Part shown: one piece after another, positions 37,601 to 47,430 of the stretch | How positions within the stretch are numbered: position 1 is the first letter of the stretch | How the letters are laid out: each line of letters begins with the position of its first letter | NCBI GenBank assembly: GCA_000383295.1 | Contig: KB911066.1 | Coordinates: 62,001-126,000 of the forward strand | Length of the DNA stretch: 64,000 bases | Source: Faecalispora sporosphaeroides DSM 1294 | Lineage (GTDB): Bacteria > Bacillota > Clostridia > Oscillospirales > Acutalibacteraceae | Direction of reading: 5' to 3' | The notes under the pieces: model-generated | Database searches by the model: none | What the model saw: the letters and a program-made list of their open reading frames with translations, nothing else | What the model was told of the DNA's origin: nothing | Translations under genes and position numbers: made by a program

Positions 37601-40048
37601 ATGAGCAAAAAAATCCAAACAGAACTACAAACCTTGCCGGTTTTGGCATTGCGCGGGCTGGTTTTGTTTCCCGGTATGATTCTGCAATTTGATGCGGGAA
37701 GAAAAAAATCGATTTTGGCCCTGCACGAAGCAATGGAGCAAAATCAGACGATTTTCCTGGTGGCTCAAAAAGACCTTGAGGACAATGACCCGGATTCCGA
37801 ACAGGTATTCCAGGTCGGCGTCGTCGCGAAAATCAAGCAGATTCTTCACCACACGGAGGACGGAGTCCGCCTTCTGGCCGAGGGGATCTGCCGCGCGCGG
37901 ATAGAAGAGGTTGTCAGCGAAACTCCGTTTTTAACGGTGAAGGCCGCGGTGCTGCAAACGCCGCCGGCCCGTGTTACCCCTAAAACGGAAGCCTTGGTTC
38001 GCTATACGCAGAGCCTGTTTGAAAGATACCTGCAGAATTACAAGCGTATTTCGCCCGACATCGTGATCGGTGTTGTAAAAAATAAAAGCTGTGGTCCTCT
38101 GGCCGACTATATCGCTTCAAACCTGATGCTGGATTTTGAACAGAAGCAGGTCATTCTGGAAGAGCTGCACCCGGTTCGTCGGCTGGAAAAGCTGGTGGAT
38201 ATTCTCGAGCACGAGGTTCAGGTACTGGAAATCGAGAATGAGATCACCGAAAAAGCCAGGGAGCAGATGAACCAGAACCAGCGGGATTATTTTCTGCGCG
38301 AGCAGATCAAGGCGATCAACTACGAGCTGGGGGAGGACGACAACCCCCAGGAGGAAGCCGAAGAGCTGCGAGAGAGAATTTTACAGCTCGATATGCCCGA
38401 AAAGCAGCGCGAAAAGCTGCTGAAGGAATGCGACCGCTTTGGAAAAATGCCGTTCGGCTCGCACGAGGCGAGCGTCATCCGCAATTACCTCGATATTTGC
38501 ATAGAGCTCCCCTGGAGCGCTTCCTCCAAGGAAACGATCGATCTTGCAAAGGCGCAGCGCGTTCTGAATCGGGATCATTACGGCCTGAAAAAGGTGAAGG
38601 AACGAATTTTGGAAACGTTGGCGGTCCGAAAGCTTGCGCCGGACATCAACGGGCAGATCGTCTGCCTTGTGGGCCCGCCCGGCGTCGGCAAAACCTCCAT
38701 TGCCAAATCCATTGCCAAGGCGATCGGCCGCAAATATGTGCGGGTATCCCTCGGCGGCATCCACGATGAGTCCGATATCATGGGACACCGGCGCACGTAT
38801 ATCGGTTCCATGCCGGGGCGAATCATGAACGCGGTTAAGCAGGCCGGGGTCAATAACCCCTTGATTCTGTTGGATGAAATCGACAAGCTGAGCAGTAGCT
38901 TCCGCGGCGACCCCGCGGCCGCACTGCTCGAGGTGCTGGATACGGAGCAGAATTCCGCGTTTTACGACCACTATATCGATATGCCGTTCGATTTGAGCAA
39001 GGTGCTGTTTTTGACAACGGCCAACGACGCCAGCACGATTCCGGAGCCCCTTTTTGACCGCATGGACGTGATTTTCCTTTCGAGCTATACACACGAGGAG
39101 AAATTCCAGATTGCGACAAAGCACCTGATTCCCAAGCAGCTGAAAAAGCATGGCATCAGCGCGCAGACACTTCGGATTACGCCTGCAGCCGTGCGCGATT
39201 TGATCGACAGCTACACCCGCGAGGCGGGGGTGCGAAATCTGGAGCGCAACATTGCGGCGGTCTGCAGAAAATGCGCGAAACAGATTGTGGCGGAAACGGA
39301 TGAAAATCTGAAAATCACAGTAAAGCCCTCCGACCTGGAGGGGCTGCTCGGCCCCCGCCGCTTTAAGCCGGAAACCCGGAACAAGCTCGACGAGGTTGGC
39401 CTTGTGAACGGCCTGGCGTGGACCAGCGTGGGCGGCCAGACAATGCCGATCGAGGTCGCGGTGATGGAAGGAAACGGAAAGCTGCAGCTGACGGGCTCGC
39501 TCGGCAACGTGATGAAGGAATCCGCCCAAACGGCGATCAGCTGCATTCGCTCCAAGGCGGCGCAGCTGGGAATTGATGGGCAGTTCTACAATAAAACGGA
39601 TATTCACATCCACGTGCCGGAGGGTGCCATCCCGAAGGACGGCCCGTCCGCCGGTATCGCGATGGCCACCGCCATCACTTCGGCGCTCTCTCAAATTCCC
39701 ATCCGCCACGACGTTGCAATGACCGGTGAGATTACGCTGCGCGGCCGAGTGCTGCCGATCGGCGGCCTCAAGGAGAAATCCATGGCCGCTTACCGCAACG
39801 GAATCCGCACGGTCATCATCCCGGAGGACAATTTCTCCGACGTATCGGAATTTGACGACGTAGTCAAGGAGAATATTCATTTTGTTCCGGTAAAAAAAAT
39901 CGATGAGGTGCTTGGCTTGGCGCTGACCAAAAAGCCCCGCCCGCTGCCGCAGGCCAAAGCCGCGTTGCCGGCTGCGGAGCCTGCCGGCAACGCGGATGCC
40001 GTTGCGCAGCCCCAGCCGCCTGTGATACGGGAGCAGCCTCAATGCTAG
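37601..40048 (+). CDS. lon: ATP-dependent protease Lon
   Basis: Lon is a AAA+ protease that degrades damaged and regulatory proteins. The 815-residue protein contains the N-terminal substrate-binding domain, coiled-coil region, Walker A GPPGVGKT, Walker B ILLDEIDK and the C-terminal protease domain with the Ser683-Lys726 dyad ([11 protein letters not shown] and [12 protein letters not shown]). The last 40 residues are an Ala/Pro/Gln-rich tail. It is of the LonA type. engB follows 10 bases later. Confidence 0.97.
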   Translation: MSKKIQTELQTLPVLALRGLVLFPGMILQFDAGRKKSILALHEAMEQNQTIFLVAQKDLEDNDPDSEQVFQVGVVAKIKQILHHTEDGVRLLAEGICRARIEEVVSETPFLTVKAAVLQTPPARVTPKTEALVRYTQSLFERYLQNYKRISPDIVIGVVKNKSCGPLADYIASNLMLDFEQKQVILEELHPVRRLEKLVDILEHEVQVLEIENEITEKAREQMNQNQRDYFLREQIKAINYELGEDDNPQEEAEELRERILQLDMPEKQREKLLKECDRFGKMPFGSHEASVIRNYLDICIELPWSASSKETIDLAKAQRVLNRDHYGLKKVKERILETLAVRKLAPDINGQIVCLVGPPGVGKTSIAKSIAKAIGRKYVRVSLGGIHDESDIMGHRRTYIGSMPGRIMNAVKQAGVNNPLILLDEIDKLSSSFRGDPAAALLEVLDTEQNSAFYDHYIDMPFDLSKVLFLTTANDASTIPEPLFDRMDVIFLSSYTHEEKFQIATKHLIPKQLKKHGISAQTLRITPAAVRDLIDSYTREAGVRNLERNIAAVCRKCAKQIVAETDENLKITVKPSDLEGLLGPRRFKPETRNKLDEVGLVNGLAWTSVGGQTMPIEVAVMEGNGKLQLTGSLGNVMKESAQTAISCIRSKAAQLGIDGQFYNKTDIHIHVPEGAIPKDGPSAGIAMATAITSALSQIPIRHDVAMTGEITLRGRVLPIGGLKEKSMAAYRNGIRTVIIPEDNFSDVSEFDDVVKENIHFVPVKKIDEVLGLALTKKPRPLPQAKAALPAAEPAGNADAVAQPQPPVIREQPQC

Positions 40049-40058
40049 AGGTGTTAAA

Positions 40059-40649
40059 TTGAGATTTGATAATGCCGCTTTTGAGTTTGCCGCCGGTCGG
40101 GTGGAGCAGCTTCCGCCCGATGATCTGCCGGAGATCGTTTTCTCCGGCCGGTCGAACGTCGGAAAATCCTCTTTAATCAATAAGCTGGTCAACCGCAAGG
40201 CGCTGGCGCGTGTCAGCGCCACGCCCGGCAAGACCGGCACCATCAACTTTTACCGGCTGGCGGACTGCCGGCTGGTGGATTTGCCGGGTTACGGCTACGC
40301 GAAGGTTTCGCAGACCGAAAAGCTGCGGTGGGCCAATTTGGTGGAGGGCTATTTTTCCGCCGGCCGCCGCATCGGGCTGGTGGTGCAGATTGTGGATATG
40401 CGCCATAAGCCTACGGCAGATGACCTGCATATGATCGACTTTTTGAGTGCGGGCGAATTTCCTTTTGTGGTAGTCATGACAAAGAGCGATAAGCTCAATA
40501 AAGGGGAGCGCACCGCTCAAATTCAGCAATACGACGGCCTGTTTCAAAACCGGGAGCAGGTTCGGCTCCTGCCTTTTTCCTCGGCCAACGGGGAAGGGCT
40601 CGACACGCTGAAGGAATGGATTACGGCGGCTTGCGCCGTACAAGAGTAA
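40059..40649 (+). CDS. engB: EngB/YsxC ribosome assembly GTPase
   Basis: YsxC/EngB is a GTPase acting in 50S assembly. The 196-residue protein has SGRSNVGKSSLIN (P-loop), the switch region SATPGKTGTINFY, DLPGYGYAKVS (G3) and MTKSDK (G4). It starts at TTG 40059 behind AGAGGTG. The lon-engB pair is a common Firmicutes neighbourhood. Confidence 0.95.
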   Translation: MRFDNAAFEFAAGRVEQLPPDDLPEIVFSGRSNVGKSSLINKLVNRKALARVSATPGKTGTINFYRLADCRLVDLPGYGYAKVSQTEKLRWANLVEGYFSAGRRIGLVVQIVDMRHKPTADDLHMIDFLSAGEFPFVVVMTKSDKLNKGERTAQIQQYDGLFQNREQVRLLPFSSANGEGLDTLKEWITAACAVQE

Positions 40650-40675
40650 GGAATACCAAAGGGGGAATTCGACCA

Positions 40676-41974
40676 ATGTATGTTTCCGACCACTTACAAA
40701 TCAATGAGCAGGGGAACCTGAGCATCGGCGGCTGCGATACCGTGCAGCTGGCGGAGCAGTTCGGCACGCCGCTGTATGTCATGGATGAAAACCAGATTCG
40801 CAGCAACTGCCGCAGCTACCAGAGCTCCTTTGAAAAGCATTACCGGGGCAGAGGCATGACCGTTTATGCCAGCAAGGCCTTTAACTGCAAGGCAATCTGC
40901 CGTATTATCGAAGAAGAGGGCCTTGGCCTGGATGTTGCCTCCGGCGGCGAGCTCTACACGGCGATTCAGGCGGGCTTCCCGGCAGAGCGCATCCATTTTC
41001 ACGGCAACAATAAAACCGAGCAGGAAATCCGACTGGCGCTGGACTATGAAATCGGCCACTTTATTGCGGATAACCTGACCGAGCTGCAAACGATTGACCG
41101 CCTTGCGAAAGAGGCGGGCAAGGTTGCCCATGTTTCTCTTCGTGTGAAGCCGGGCATCGACGCCCATACGCACAGCTTCATCCAAACCGGCCAGATCGAT
41201 TCCAAATTCGGTTTTGCGCTTGAGACCGGCGAAGCGATGGAAGCGGTAGAGGCCGCGCTGACATTCCGGAACATCGACCTCAAGGGCGTTCACTGCCACA
41301 TCGGCTCTCAAATTTTTGAAAGCGCTCCCTTTGTGCTGGCGGCGGAGGTCATGTTACAGTTCATCGCGGATATCAAAGCGAAAACCGGCGTGGAAATAGA
41401 GGAGCTGAACCTTGGCGGCGGCTTTGGAATCCATTACGCAAAGGACGACGCGCCGCTGCCTTATGATCAGTATATGGAGCTGGTTTCTGCGGCTGTGTTC
41501 CGCAAATGTGGGGAGCTTGGCCTGAAAGTTCCCTTTATCTTCATCGAGCCGGGCCGTTCCATGGTGGGTGAAGCCGGAATCACCCTGTACCATATCGGCG
41601 GAATCAAGCACATTCCAGATATCCGTACTTATGTATCCATAGACGGCGGCATGACGGACAACCCCCGGTATATTCTGTACCAGGCAAAGTACACCGCGCT
41701 GATTGCGAACAAAGCCGGTCAGCCTGCCAAAACCAAGGTGACCATCGCGGGCAAGTGCTGCGAAAGCGGCGACCTCATTCAGGAGGACGCGATGATTCAG
41801 GAGCCGCAGGTAGGCGACGTGCTGGCGGTGCTCTCTACCGGGGCTTACAATTACTCCATGGCATCCAATTATAACCGCAATCCCCGCCCTGCTGTCGTGA
41901 TGGTAAAGGACGGCAATCCGCGCGTTGTGATTCGGCGCGAGTCTTATGAGGATTTGATTCGTAACGATCTGTAA
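40676..41974 (+). CDS. lysA: Diaminopimelate decarboxylase
   Basis: LysA converts meso-diaminopimelate to lysine, the last step of lysine synthesis, using PLP. The 432-residue protein has the PLP lysine (Lys67 in YASKAFNCK), the glycine-rich ELNLGGGFGIHY, EPGRSMVGEAG and the C-terminal KCCESGDLI motif. The ATG at 40676 follows a GGGGGAA site; an upstream in-frame extension overlaps engB and is not conserved. The lysine-riboswitch genes asd and dapA are 20 kb away. Confidence 0.95.
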   Translation: MYVSDHLQINEQGNLSIGGCDTVQLAEQFGTPLYVMDENQIRSNCRSYQSSFEKHYRGRGMTVYASKAFNCKAICRIIEEEGLGLDVASGGELYTAIQAGFPAERIHFHGNNKTEQEIRLALDYEIGHFIADNLTELQTIDRLAKEAGKVAHVSLRVKPGIDAHTHSFIQTGQIDSKFGFALETGEAMEAVEAALTFRNIDLKGVHCHIGSQIFESAPFVLAAEVMLQFIADIKAKTGVEIEELNLGGGFGIHYAKDDAPLPYDQYMELVSAAVFRKCGELGLKVPFIFIEPGRSMVGEAGITLYHIGGIKHIPDIRTYVSIDGGMTDNPRYILYQAKYTALIANKAGQPAKTKVTIAGKCCESGDLIQEDAMIQEPQVGDVLAVLSTGAYNYSMASNYNRNPRPAVVMVKDGNPRVVIRRESYEDLIRNDL

Positions 41975-42134
41975 ATCTTCGCCCGGCCATGCCGATTCGG
42001 GGCCTGTTGTCATGCCGTTATCGCTTTCACGCTTTAACGCTTGAACAAGCCGCGCCGGTATGGCCGCTCAGGGCGTTTGATGGCTTTAAGATTACGCATA
42101 CCGGTTTTAGTATGAAAAAGAAGGATGGAGTATT

Positions 42135-42440
42135 ATGAATTCTAAAATCAAAGACAAAAGCGTAGATCTGCTCTTTCAAGCCGTGTTATCTCTCAAGACC
42201 GTCGAAGAATGCTATGACTTTTTCGAAGATCTCTGCACCGTTCCCGAAATCAAGGCGATGTCTCAGCGCCTGACGGTGGCGCATATGCTGCGCAGCAAAT
42301 GCGTTTACAGCGATATTGTTGCGAAAACCGGTGCGTCCACCGCAACCATCAGCCGCGTGAACCGCTCGTTGAACTACGGCTGCGATGGATATGAGATTGT
42401 GTTCAAGCGTTTGGAGGAGAATGGAGACACGGAACAATGA
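42135..42440 (+). CDS. TrpR-like DNA-binding protein YerC/YecD
   Basis: A 101-residue helical protein of the TrpR/YerC-YecD family. The segment IKAMSQRLTVAHMLRSKCVYSDIVAKTGASTATISRVNRSLNYG holds the helix-turn-helix. Family members are common in Firmicutes, and the regulated genes are generally unknown; it should not be taken as a tryptophan repressor. It overlaps the following methyltransferase by four bases. The 160 bases upstream show no clear promoter. Confidence 0.9.
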   Translation: MNSKIKDKSVDLLFQAVLSLKTVEECYDFFEDLCTVPEIKAMSQRLTVAHMLRSKCVYSDIVAKTGASTATISRVNRSLNYGCDGYEIVFKRLEENGDTEQ

Positions 42441-43207
42441 GCTCTTATTCCACCTTCGCACAGTATTATGATGAGCTGACGCAAAATGTCGACTACGCAG
42501 AGCGGGCGGAGTATTTCTGCGGGCTTTTGCAAAGTCTGCGGCATCCGGCCGGCCTGGTGCTGGATTTGGCCTGTGGCACCGGCAGCCTGACTTTGCAGCT
42601 GAAAAAACGGGGACTGGATGTTTACGGTGCAGACGCTTCTTACGAGATGCTGACCGTTGCCCAGCAGAAGGCTGCCGAAGCGCAGCAGGAGATTCTGTTC
42701 CTTTGCCAGCCGATGCAAAAGCTGGATCTGTACGGCACGGTGGATACCGTGATCTGTGCGCTGGACAGCATCAATCATTTGACCTCGGAACGGGATGTTC
42801 TGGCAGCTTTCCGCAGGGTCTCTCTTTTTCTGAATCCGGGCGGGTATTTTTTGTTCGACATGAACACACTATATAAGCACCGGGAGGTGCTGGCGAACCA
42901 TATCTTTCTATATGATACGGATCACGTATACTGTGTATGGCAGAATCATTATGAAGGAAAAACGGACAGAGTCGGAATCCATCTGGACTTTTTCGGGAAA
43001 GAGGGCGCTCTGTACCGCAGAAGCTCCGAGCATTTCTATGAAAGGGCCTATTCTATAGAAAAGATCGGTGAGCTGTTACATACTGCGGGCTTAACGCTCG
43101 CAGCCTGCTACAACGACTGCAGCATGGAGCCTCCCAGGCCCGACAGCGAGCGCGTTGTTGTGGTCGCAAGAAAAGAACCCATATCAGAATCAGAAAAGGA
43201 ACATTAA
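42437..43207 (+). CDS. Class I SAM-dependent methyltransferase
   Basis: A 256-residue Rossmann-fold methyltransferase with motif I VLDLACGTGSLTLQL (residues 38-52) followed by ADASYEML and the post-motif ICALDSINHL. The substrate is unknown; such proteins are often annotated only to superfamily. It is translationally coupled to the YerC-like gene upstream, and hslO starts five bases downstream, so the three form an operon. Confidence 0.88.
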   Translation: MSSYSTFAQYYDELTQNVDYAERAEYFCGLLQSLRHPAGLVLDLACGTGSLTLQLKKRGLDVYGADASYEMLTVAQQKAAEAQQEILFLCQPMQKLDLYGTVDTVICALDSINHLTSERDVLAAFRRVSLFLNPGGYFLFDMNTLYKHREVLANHIFLYDTDHVYCVWQNHYEGKTDRVGIHLDFFGKEGALYRRSSEHFYERAYSIEKIGELLHTAGLTLAACYNDCSMEPPRPDSERVVVVARKEPISESEKEH

Positions 43208-43211
43208 ATCT

Positions 43212-44111
43212 ATGGACAGAATAATTCGCTGCATCACCACAGACGGCAGTTTGATGGCCTCTGCGGTAGAAACAACCGATATTGTATATACCGCACAGCA
43301 GATTCACCGCACCAGCGCCGTTACAACGGCCGCTTTGGGTCGGCTGCTGTCGGCAGCTTCCTTGATGGGAAATATGCTCAAAAAGAAGGATGCCGTCGTC
43401 ACGCTGAAAATAAAGGGAAACGGCCCTGCGGGCGCTGTGGTGGCAATCGCCGACAGCACCGGGAACTGCCGCGGATATGTCGAGCATCCTGAGGTATCTC
43501 TTCCAAATAAGTCGAACGGCAAGCTCGACGTCGGCGCGGCAATTGGCGCCGACGGCCTTTTGAGCGTTATGCGTGATTTGGGGGAGGGCGAGCCGTACAT
43601 TGGTCAGGTTGAACTGGTCAGCGGCGAAATCGGTGAGGATATCAGCCAGTATTTTGCTGTGAGCGAGCAGGTTCCCACCGTATGCGCTTTGGGCGTTCTG
43701 GTGGATAAGGAAAGCGGGCAGTCTTTGCTTTCCGGCGGGATGCTGGTGCAGGTGCTGCCCGGCGCGGACACTGCCGCCATCGCAAAGCTGGAGCGCAATG
43801 CCGCTTTGCTCGAGCCGGTTACCACTATGCTGGCCAAGGGCATGAGCATTGAGGAAATGTGCCGTCAGGCTCTGGACGGCTTTGAGATGGAGATACTGGA
43901 TGAGTCGCCGGTCAAGTACGTTTGTACGTGCAGCGCAGACCGCGTGACCCGTGCGCTCTCTACGCTGCGCCCGGAGGACATCCGTACCCTCGCGGATGAA
44001 AGCGGCAGGATGGAAGCCAAATGCCAGTATTGCGCCAGAACCTACGAGTTCACCCAGGAGCAGCTGAACCAATTGGCAGACTCTGTCGAGAGAGAGCGTG
44101 GACAAAAATAG
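43212..44111 (+). CDS. hslO: 33 kDa redox-regulated chaperone Hsp33
   Basis: Hsp33 becomes an active holdase when its four zinc-binding cysteines are oxidised. The 299-residue protein ends with CTCSADRV and, 28 residues on, CQYCARTYEF, the CxC and CxxC zinc site. The N-terminal domain has LGRLLSAASLMG and GDADGLL-like segments of the family. ATG 43212 directly follows the methyltransferase. Its C-terminal coding end is followed by the tRNA promoter. Confidence 0.95.
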   Translation: MDRIIRCITTDGSLMASAVETTDIVYTAQQIHRTSAVTTAALGRLLSAASLMGNMLKKKDAVVTLKIKGNGPAGAVVAIADSTGNCRGYVEHPEVSLPNKSNGKLDVGAAIGADGLLSVMRDLGEGEPYIGQVELVSGEIGEDISQYFAVSEQVPTVCALGVLVDKESGQSLLSGGMLVQVLPGADTAAIAKLERNAALLEPVTTMLAKGMSIEEMCRQALDGFEMEILDESPVKYVCTCSADRVTRALSTLRPEDIRTLADESGRMEAKCQYCARTYEFTQEQLNQLADSVERERGQK

Positions 44112-44158
44112 CGTGGAAAAATATCCAACCAAATTTTGAAAAAATTTGAAAATACCTG

Positions 44159-44187
44159 TTGACAACTGACACAATATATAGTATTAT
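44159..44187 (+). promoter_or_regulatory. Promoter of tRNA cluster
   Basis: Consensus TTGACA (44159-44164), 17 bases, TATTAT (44182-44187), about 44 bases before the first tRNA. Confidence 0.85.
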
Positions 44188-44230
44188 ATAACACGTCGCT
44201 GATGCACAGATGCACGGCGGCAGCCGAAAT

Positions 44231-44307
44231 GGGAGTATAGCTCAGCTGGTTAGAGCACCTGCCTTACAAGCAGGGGGTCATAGGTTCGAGTCCTATTACT
44301 CCCACCA
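44231..44307 (+). tRNA. tRNA-Val (TAC)
   Basis: Acceptor GGGAGTA pairs with TACTCCC; anticodon loop CTTACAA gives TAC; TTCGAGT T-loop; CCA is encoded. First of five tRNAs. Confidence 0.97.
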
Positions 44308-44310
44308 TAC

Positions 44311-44387
44311 GGCTCGGTAGTTCAGTTGGTTAGAACGCTAGCCTGTCACGCTAGAGGTCGACGGTTCGAACCCGTTCCGAGTCGCCA
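44311..44387 (+). tRNA. tRNA-Asp (GTC)
   Basis: Acceptor GGCTCGG pairs with CCGAGTC (one G-U pair); anticodon GTC; discriminator G and an encoded CCA. Confidence 0.97.
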
Positions 44388-44393
44388 AAATTT

Positions 44394-44469
44394 GCCTCTG
44401 TAGCTCAGTTGGTAGAGCAGGGGACTGAAAATCCCCGTGTCGATGGTTCGATTCCGTCCGGAGGCACCA
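44394..44469 (+). tRNA. tRNA-Phe (GAA)
   Basis: Acceptor GCCTCTG pairs with CGGAGGC; anticodon GAA in ACTGAAAAT; encoded CCA. Confidence 0.97.
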
Positions 44470-44475
44470 ACAAAC

Positions 44476-44551
44476 GCGGATGTAGCTCATCTGGTAGAGC
44501 GCCACCTTGCCAAGGTGGAGGTAGCGAGTTCGAGCCTCGTCATCCGCTCCA
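44476..44551 (+). tRNA. tRNA-Gly (GCC)
   Basis: Acceptor GCGGATG pairs with CATCCGC; anticodon GCC in CTTGCCAAG; discriminator T and encoded CCA. Confidence 0.97.
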
Positions 44552-44562
44552 TGGCTTGACTG

Positions 44563-44594
44563 GATAACGCTTAATTATCGCTTTAAGCGTTATC
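44563..44594 (+). terminator. Hairpin between tRNA-Gly and tRNA-Cys
   Basis: Eleven-base arms GATAACGCTTA / TAAGCGTTATC around a ten-base loop, followed by TTTG. It may terminate part of the transcription or guide tRNA processing. Confidence 0.6.
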
Positions 44595-44618
44595 TTTGTC
44601 ACCGTAACTCATCAATAT

Positions 44619-44693
44619 GGCGTCATAGCCAAGTGGTAAGGCAAGGGTCTGCAAAACCCTGATTCCCCAGTTCAAATCTGGGTGACGCCTCCA
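44619..44693 (+). tRNA. tRNA-Cys (GCA)
   Basis: Acceptor GGCGTCA pairs with TGACGCC; anticodon GCA in TCTGCAAAA; discriminator T and encoded CCA. Separated from the other four by a hairpin. Confidence 0.96.
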
Positions 44694-44695
44694 GG

Positions 44696-44729
44696 AACCG
44701 CAAGCTGTTCAGCAGCCTGCGGTTTTTTT
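44696..44729 (+). terminator. Terminator of tRNA cluster
   Basis: Stem AACCGCA / TGCGGTT with a 15-base loop, followed by seven Ts, three bases after tRNA-Cys. Confidence 0.88.
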
Positions 44730-44899
44730 GTTTTACTCTGTTTGAAAAAGAATCGTATGAAAAATAGTGCTGTCAAAAGTTGCGGCAGCCTTGAAATAAA
44801 ATGGAATGATTTAAGCCCTTTTCACAGATTTTATCTCTGTATACAAATGGCGTTGTTTTTTTGTTTATGGGCGCATATACTTCCTCAGAGGTGATGACT

Positions 44900-45625
44900 T
44901 TGAAGAAGCTTCGACTGCCCCTGCTGCTGCTGATCTTTTGCTGCATGATGTTTATCCGCCTGACCTATCTTTCCTTTGAAAAAATCGACCAGATGGTTTC
45001 TGCGCTGGCTGGAGACTATATGCCGACTATTGTTCTCGATGCGGGACACGGCGGGGAGGACGGCGGCGCTGTCAGTAAATCCGGAATTGTTGAGAAGGAT
45101 ATCAATCTTGCGATTGCGATGAATTTGAAACCCATGCTGGAGATGTCCGGGTTTCGGGTTATCATGATCCGCGAATCCGACATCTCCATTGGGGACAGCA
45201 CGCTGGATACAGTGAAGGCGAGAAAGACCTCAGACATGCACAACCGCCTGAAAATCATTGAGGAGAATGGCGACTGCGTATTTTTGAGCATTCATCAGAA
45301 CCATTTTACAAACGGCAAATACAGCGGCGCGCAAATTTTTTATGGCCCCAAAAATCCCAAAAGCCAGGTTCTGGCAGATACGACTCAAAAAACGATTTCC
45401 ACCCTTTTGCAGCCCGATAACCAAAGAGAAACGAAGCCCGCTACGGATTCTATCTATCTGCTGAGAAACGCCGATGTACCGGCCGTTATTGTGGAATGCG
45501 GCTTTCTCTCCAATGCGGGGGAGGCGAAAAAGCTGAGTCAGCCGGAATATCAAAAGCAAATGGCGTTTGCAATCTACCAGGGATTTTTGAATTATTGGAT
45601 TTCTGTTTCGCAAACCATGGCATAA
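44900..45625 (+). CDS. cwlD: N-acetylmuramoyl-L-alanine amidase, CwlD type (spore cortex)
   Basis: CwlD with PdaA makes muramic-delta-lactam in the spore cortex, which is needed for germination. The 241-residue protein has one N-terminal membrane helix (signal anchor) and an amidase_3 domain with the zinc ligands in LDAGHGGEDGGAV, SIHQNHF and the catalytic Glu in IVECGFLSN. I chose TTG 44900, six bases after GAGGTGA; ATG 44894 lies too close to that site. It closely follows the known CwlD layout. No gerM or pdaA is adjacent. Confidence 0.88.
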   Translation: MKKLRLPLLLLIFCCMMFIRLTYLSFEKIDQMVSALAGDYMPTIVLDAGHGGEDGGAVSKSGIVEKDINLAIAMNLKPMLEMSGFRVIMIRESDISIGDSTLDTVKARKTSDMHNRLKIIEENGDCVFLSIHQNHFTNGKYSGAQIFYGPKNPKSQVLADTTQKTISTLLQPDNQRETKPATDSIYLLRNADVPAVIVECGFLSNAGEAKKLSQPEYQKQMAFAIYQGFLNYWISVSQTMA

Positions 45626-45628
45626 CGG

Positions 45629-45657
45629 TTGCCCCGGCCCCGCCGCAGCGCTATAAT
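45629..45657 (+). promoter_or_regulatory. Promoter of radA
   Basis: TTGCCC (45629-45634), 17 bases, perfect TATAAT (45652-45657), about 120 bases before radA. Confidence 0.65.
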
Positions 45658-45777
45658 AGATATAAATAAATTCAAAATTCTTTTCCTGCGCAATGGCGTG
45701 AACCGGCAGTCCTCTTCGACGCTGGCAGGGAAAAATATGGATGACGAAAATAAAGTAAGATAAATGGAGATCATCAT

Positions 45778-47145
45778 ATGGCATCGAAAAGCAAATCGGT
45801 ATTCGTGTGCTCCGGCTGCGGATTTGAGTCCCCCAAATGGTATGGGAAATGCCCCGGGTGCGGGGAATGGAACACGATGAGTGAGGAAATACGCGAGCCC
45901 GCTCGTTCGGCTCCCAAAACGGCCGGGCATCACTCCATGTCGCGCCCAATATCCATCAATGAAATCGATACGGAGGACGAACAGCGCTACCAGACGGGTC
46001 TTTCTGAGCTGGACAGAGTGCTGGGCGGCGGAATCGTGCGCGGTTCTCTGATTTTGATCAGCGGTGACCCCGGAATCGGAAAATCGACGATCCTTCTTCA
46101 AATCTGCGAGTATCTGGGTCGGCAGTTGCGCATTTTATATGTATCGGGGGAGGAATCCAGCCGCCAGATCAAGCTCAGGGCGCGCCGACTGGGGGTCAGC
46201 AGCAAAAATCTGCTGATCCTGACCGAAACCGATATCCAGCTTGTCGTTGAGCAGATTCAGGAGCTCAAGCCCGATCTTGTGATGATCGACTCCATTCAAA
46301 CGATGAACCACCCGGAGCTCAATTCGTCACCTGGCAGCGTGACGCAGGTAAGGGAATGTACAAATTACGTGATGCGCACAGCCAAATCGCTGGATATTCC
46401 GATTATGGTTGTGGGGCATGTGAACAAAGACGGCGCAATTGCCGGGCCGAAGGTGTTGGAGCATATTGTAGACGCCGTGCTGTATTTTGAGGGCGACCGG
46501 CAGATGTCGTACCGCATTCTGCGGGCGGTAAAAAACCGATACGGCTCCACCAACGAAATCGGCGTATTCGACATGGGCGAAAAAGGGCTGTCCCAGGTGG
46601 ACAACCCTTCCATGGCGTTATTATCCGGCCGGCCCAAGAATGTATCGGGTACGTGTGTGACGTGCGTTATGGAAGGAACCCGGCCGATTCTGGCAGAGGT
46701 TCAGGGGCTTGCGACCACAACCGGTTTCGGCAACCCCAGAAGAACCGCTACCGGCTTTGACTACAACCGCATGTCTCTGCTTCTGGCTGTTTTGGAGAAG
46801 AAAGCAGGCTACTATTTTTCAAATCTGGACGCCTACGTGAATATTGTCGGCGGCCTGCGCCTGGACGAACCCGCGGCGGATCTTGCGGTGGCCATGGCAC
46901 TGATTTCCAGCCTGAAGGATGCGCAGATTGGCGATAACGTTCTGGTATTCGGCGAAATAGGCCTGACAGGAGAGCTGCGGTCCGTTTCTCACGTGAACGC
47001 ACGCATTGCGGAGGCGGCGCATCTGGGATTTGAAACCTGTATTCTGCCGCAAGCGTCTCTCAAGCAGGTGAACCTAGAGCATGGCGGAATCCGGCTGATT
47101 GGTGTGCGGAATATCAGGGAAGCGTTTGAGGCGGCTGTTCTTTAA
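45778..47145 (+). CDS. radA: DNA repair protein RadA/Sms
   Basis: RadA is a RecA-like hexameric helicase that extends recombination intermediates. The 455-residue protein has a zinc finger (CSGCGFESPKWYGKCPGCGEW), Walker A GDPGIGKST, the family KNRYGSTNEIGVF motif and a C-terminal Lon-like domain (about residues 330-455). ATG 45778 is the natural start. Its 3' end overlaps a convergent small cysteine-rich ORF by 32 bases. Confidence 0.96.
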   Translation: MASKSKSVFVCSGCGFESPKWYGKCPGCGEWNTMSEEIREPARSAPKTAGHHSMSRPISINEIDTEDEQRYQTGLSELDRVLGGGIVRGSLILISGDPGIGKSTILLQICEYLGRQLRILYVSGEESSRQIKLRARRLGVSSKNLLILTETDIQLVVEQIQELKPDLVMIDSIQTMNHPELNSSPGSVTQVRECTNYVMRTAKSLDIPIMVVGHVNKDGAIAGPKVLEHIVDAVLYFEGDRQMSYRILRAVKNRYGSTNEIGVFDMGEKGLSQVDNPSMALLSGRPKNVSGTCVTCVMEGTRPILAEVQGLATTTGFGNPRRTATGFDYNRMSLLLAVLEKKAGYYFSNLDAYVNIVGGLRLDEPAADLAVAMALISSLKDAQIGDNVLVFGEIGLTGELRSVSHVNARIAEAAHLGFETCILPQASLKQVNLEHGGIRLIGVRNIREAFEAAVL

Positions 47146-47311
47146 CGGAACCTGGATCGGTACGGGGAACGCGGTTCCCCTTTCGGGAAGAGGCCTGTAT
47201 GCGGTGAACGCAGCCTTGTCCGGTATCGTTTGTTACCATTGTGGGAATCTCGAGCGAACAATATCCTTCCCGCTGATAAATGCAGTCTTCGTCACATTGA
47301 ATGATATTCAT
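47114..47311 (-). CDS. Small cysteine-rich protein of unknown function
   Basis: A 65-residue ORF starting at ATG (complement of 47309-47311) behind GAGGTGA. The N-terminal 35 residues, MNIIQCDEDCIYQREGYCSL onwards, contain four cysteines in a C-x3-C-x7-C pattern plus a later GCVH, which look like a small metal-binding or disulfide module seen in clostridial genomes. The remaining C-terminal tail is Pro/Arg-rich and overlaps radA, so it may be poorly conserved. I cannot assign a function. Confidence 0.6.
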   Translation of the reverse strand: MNIIQCDEDCIYQREGYCSLEIPTMVTNDTGQGCVHRIQASSRKGNRVPRTDPGSVKEQPPQTLP

Positions 47312-47430
47312 GCATTTCACCTCACCGGTATTCTTTGAGTTTTAGGTGCAATTATTCACTGAAAAACTGTGCTTTTCCATTCATAAAATGGACTTCCCAT
47401 CACAAAATAAGAGTGTATGGGGGGATCGGA

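Noticed and set aside
38381-40246. Very long minus-strand ORF opposite lon
   Set aside because: It is the shadow of the high-GC lon coding frame; it has no start signal or domain pattern.
44682-44894. Short plus-strand ORF after tRNA-Cys
   Set aside because: It starts inside the tRNA and reads through its terminator; no ribosome binding site.
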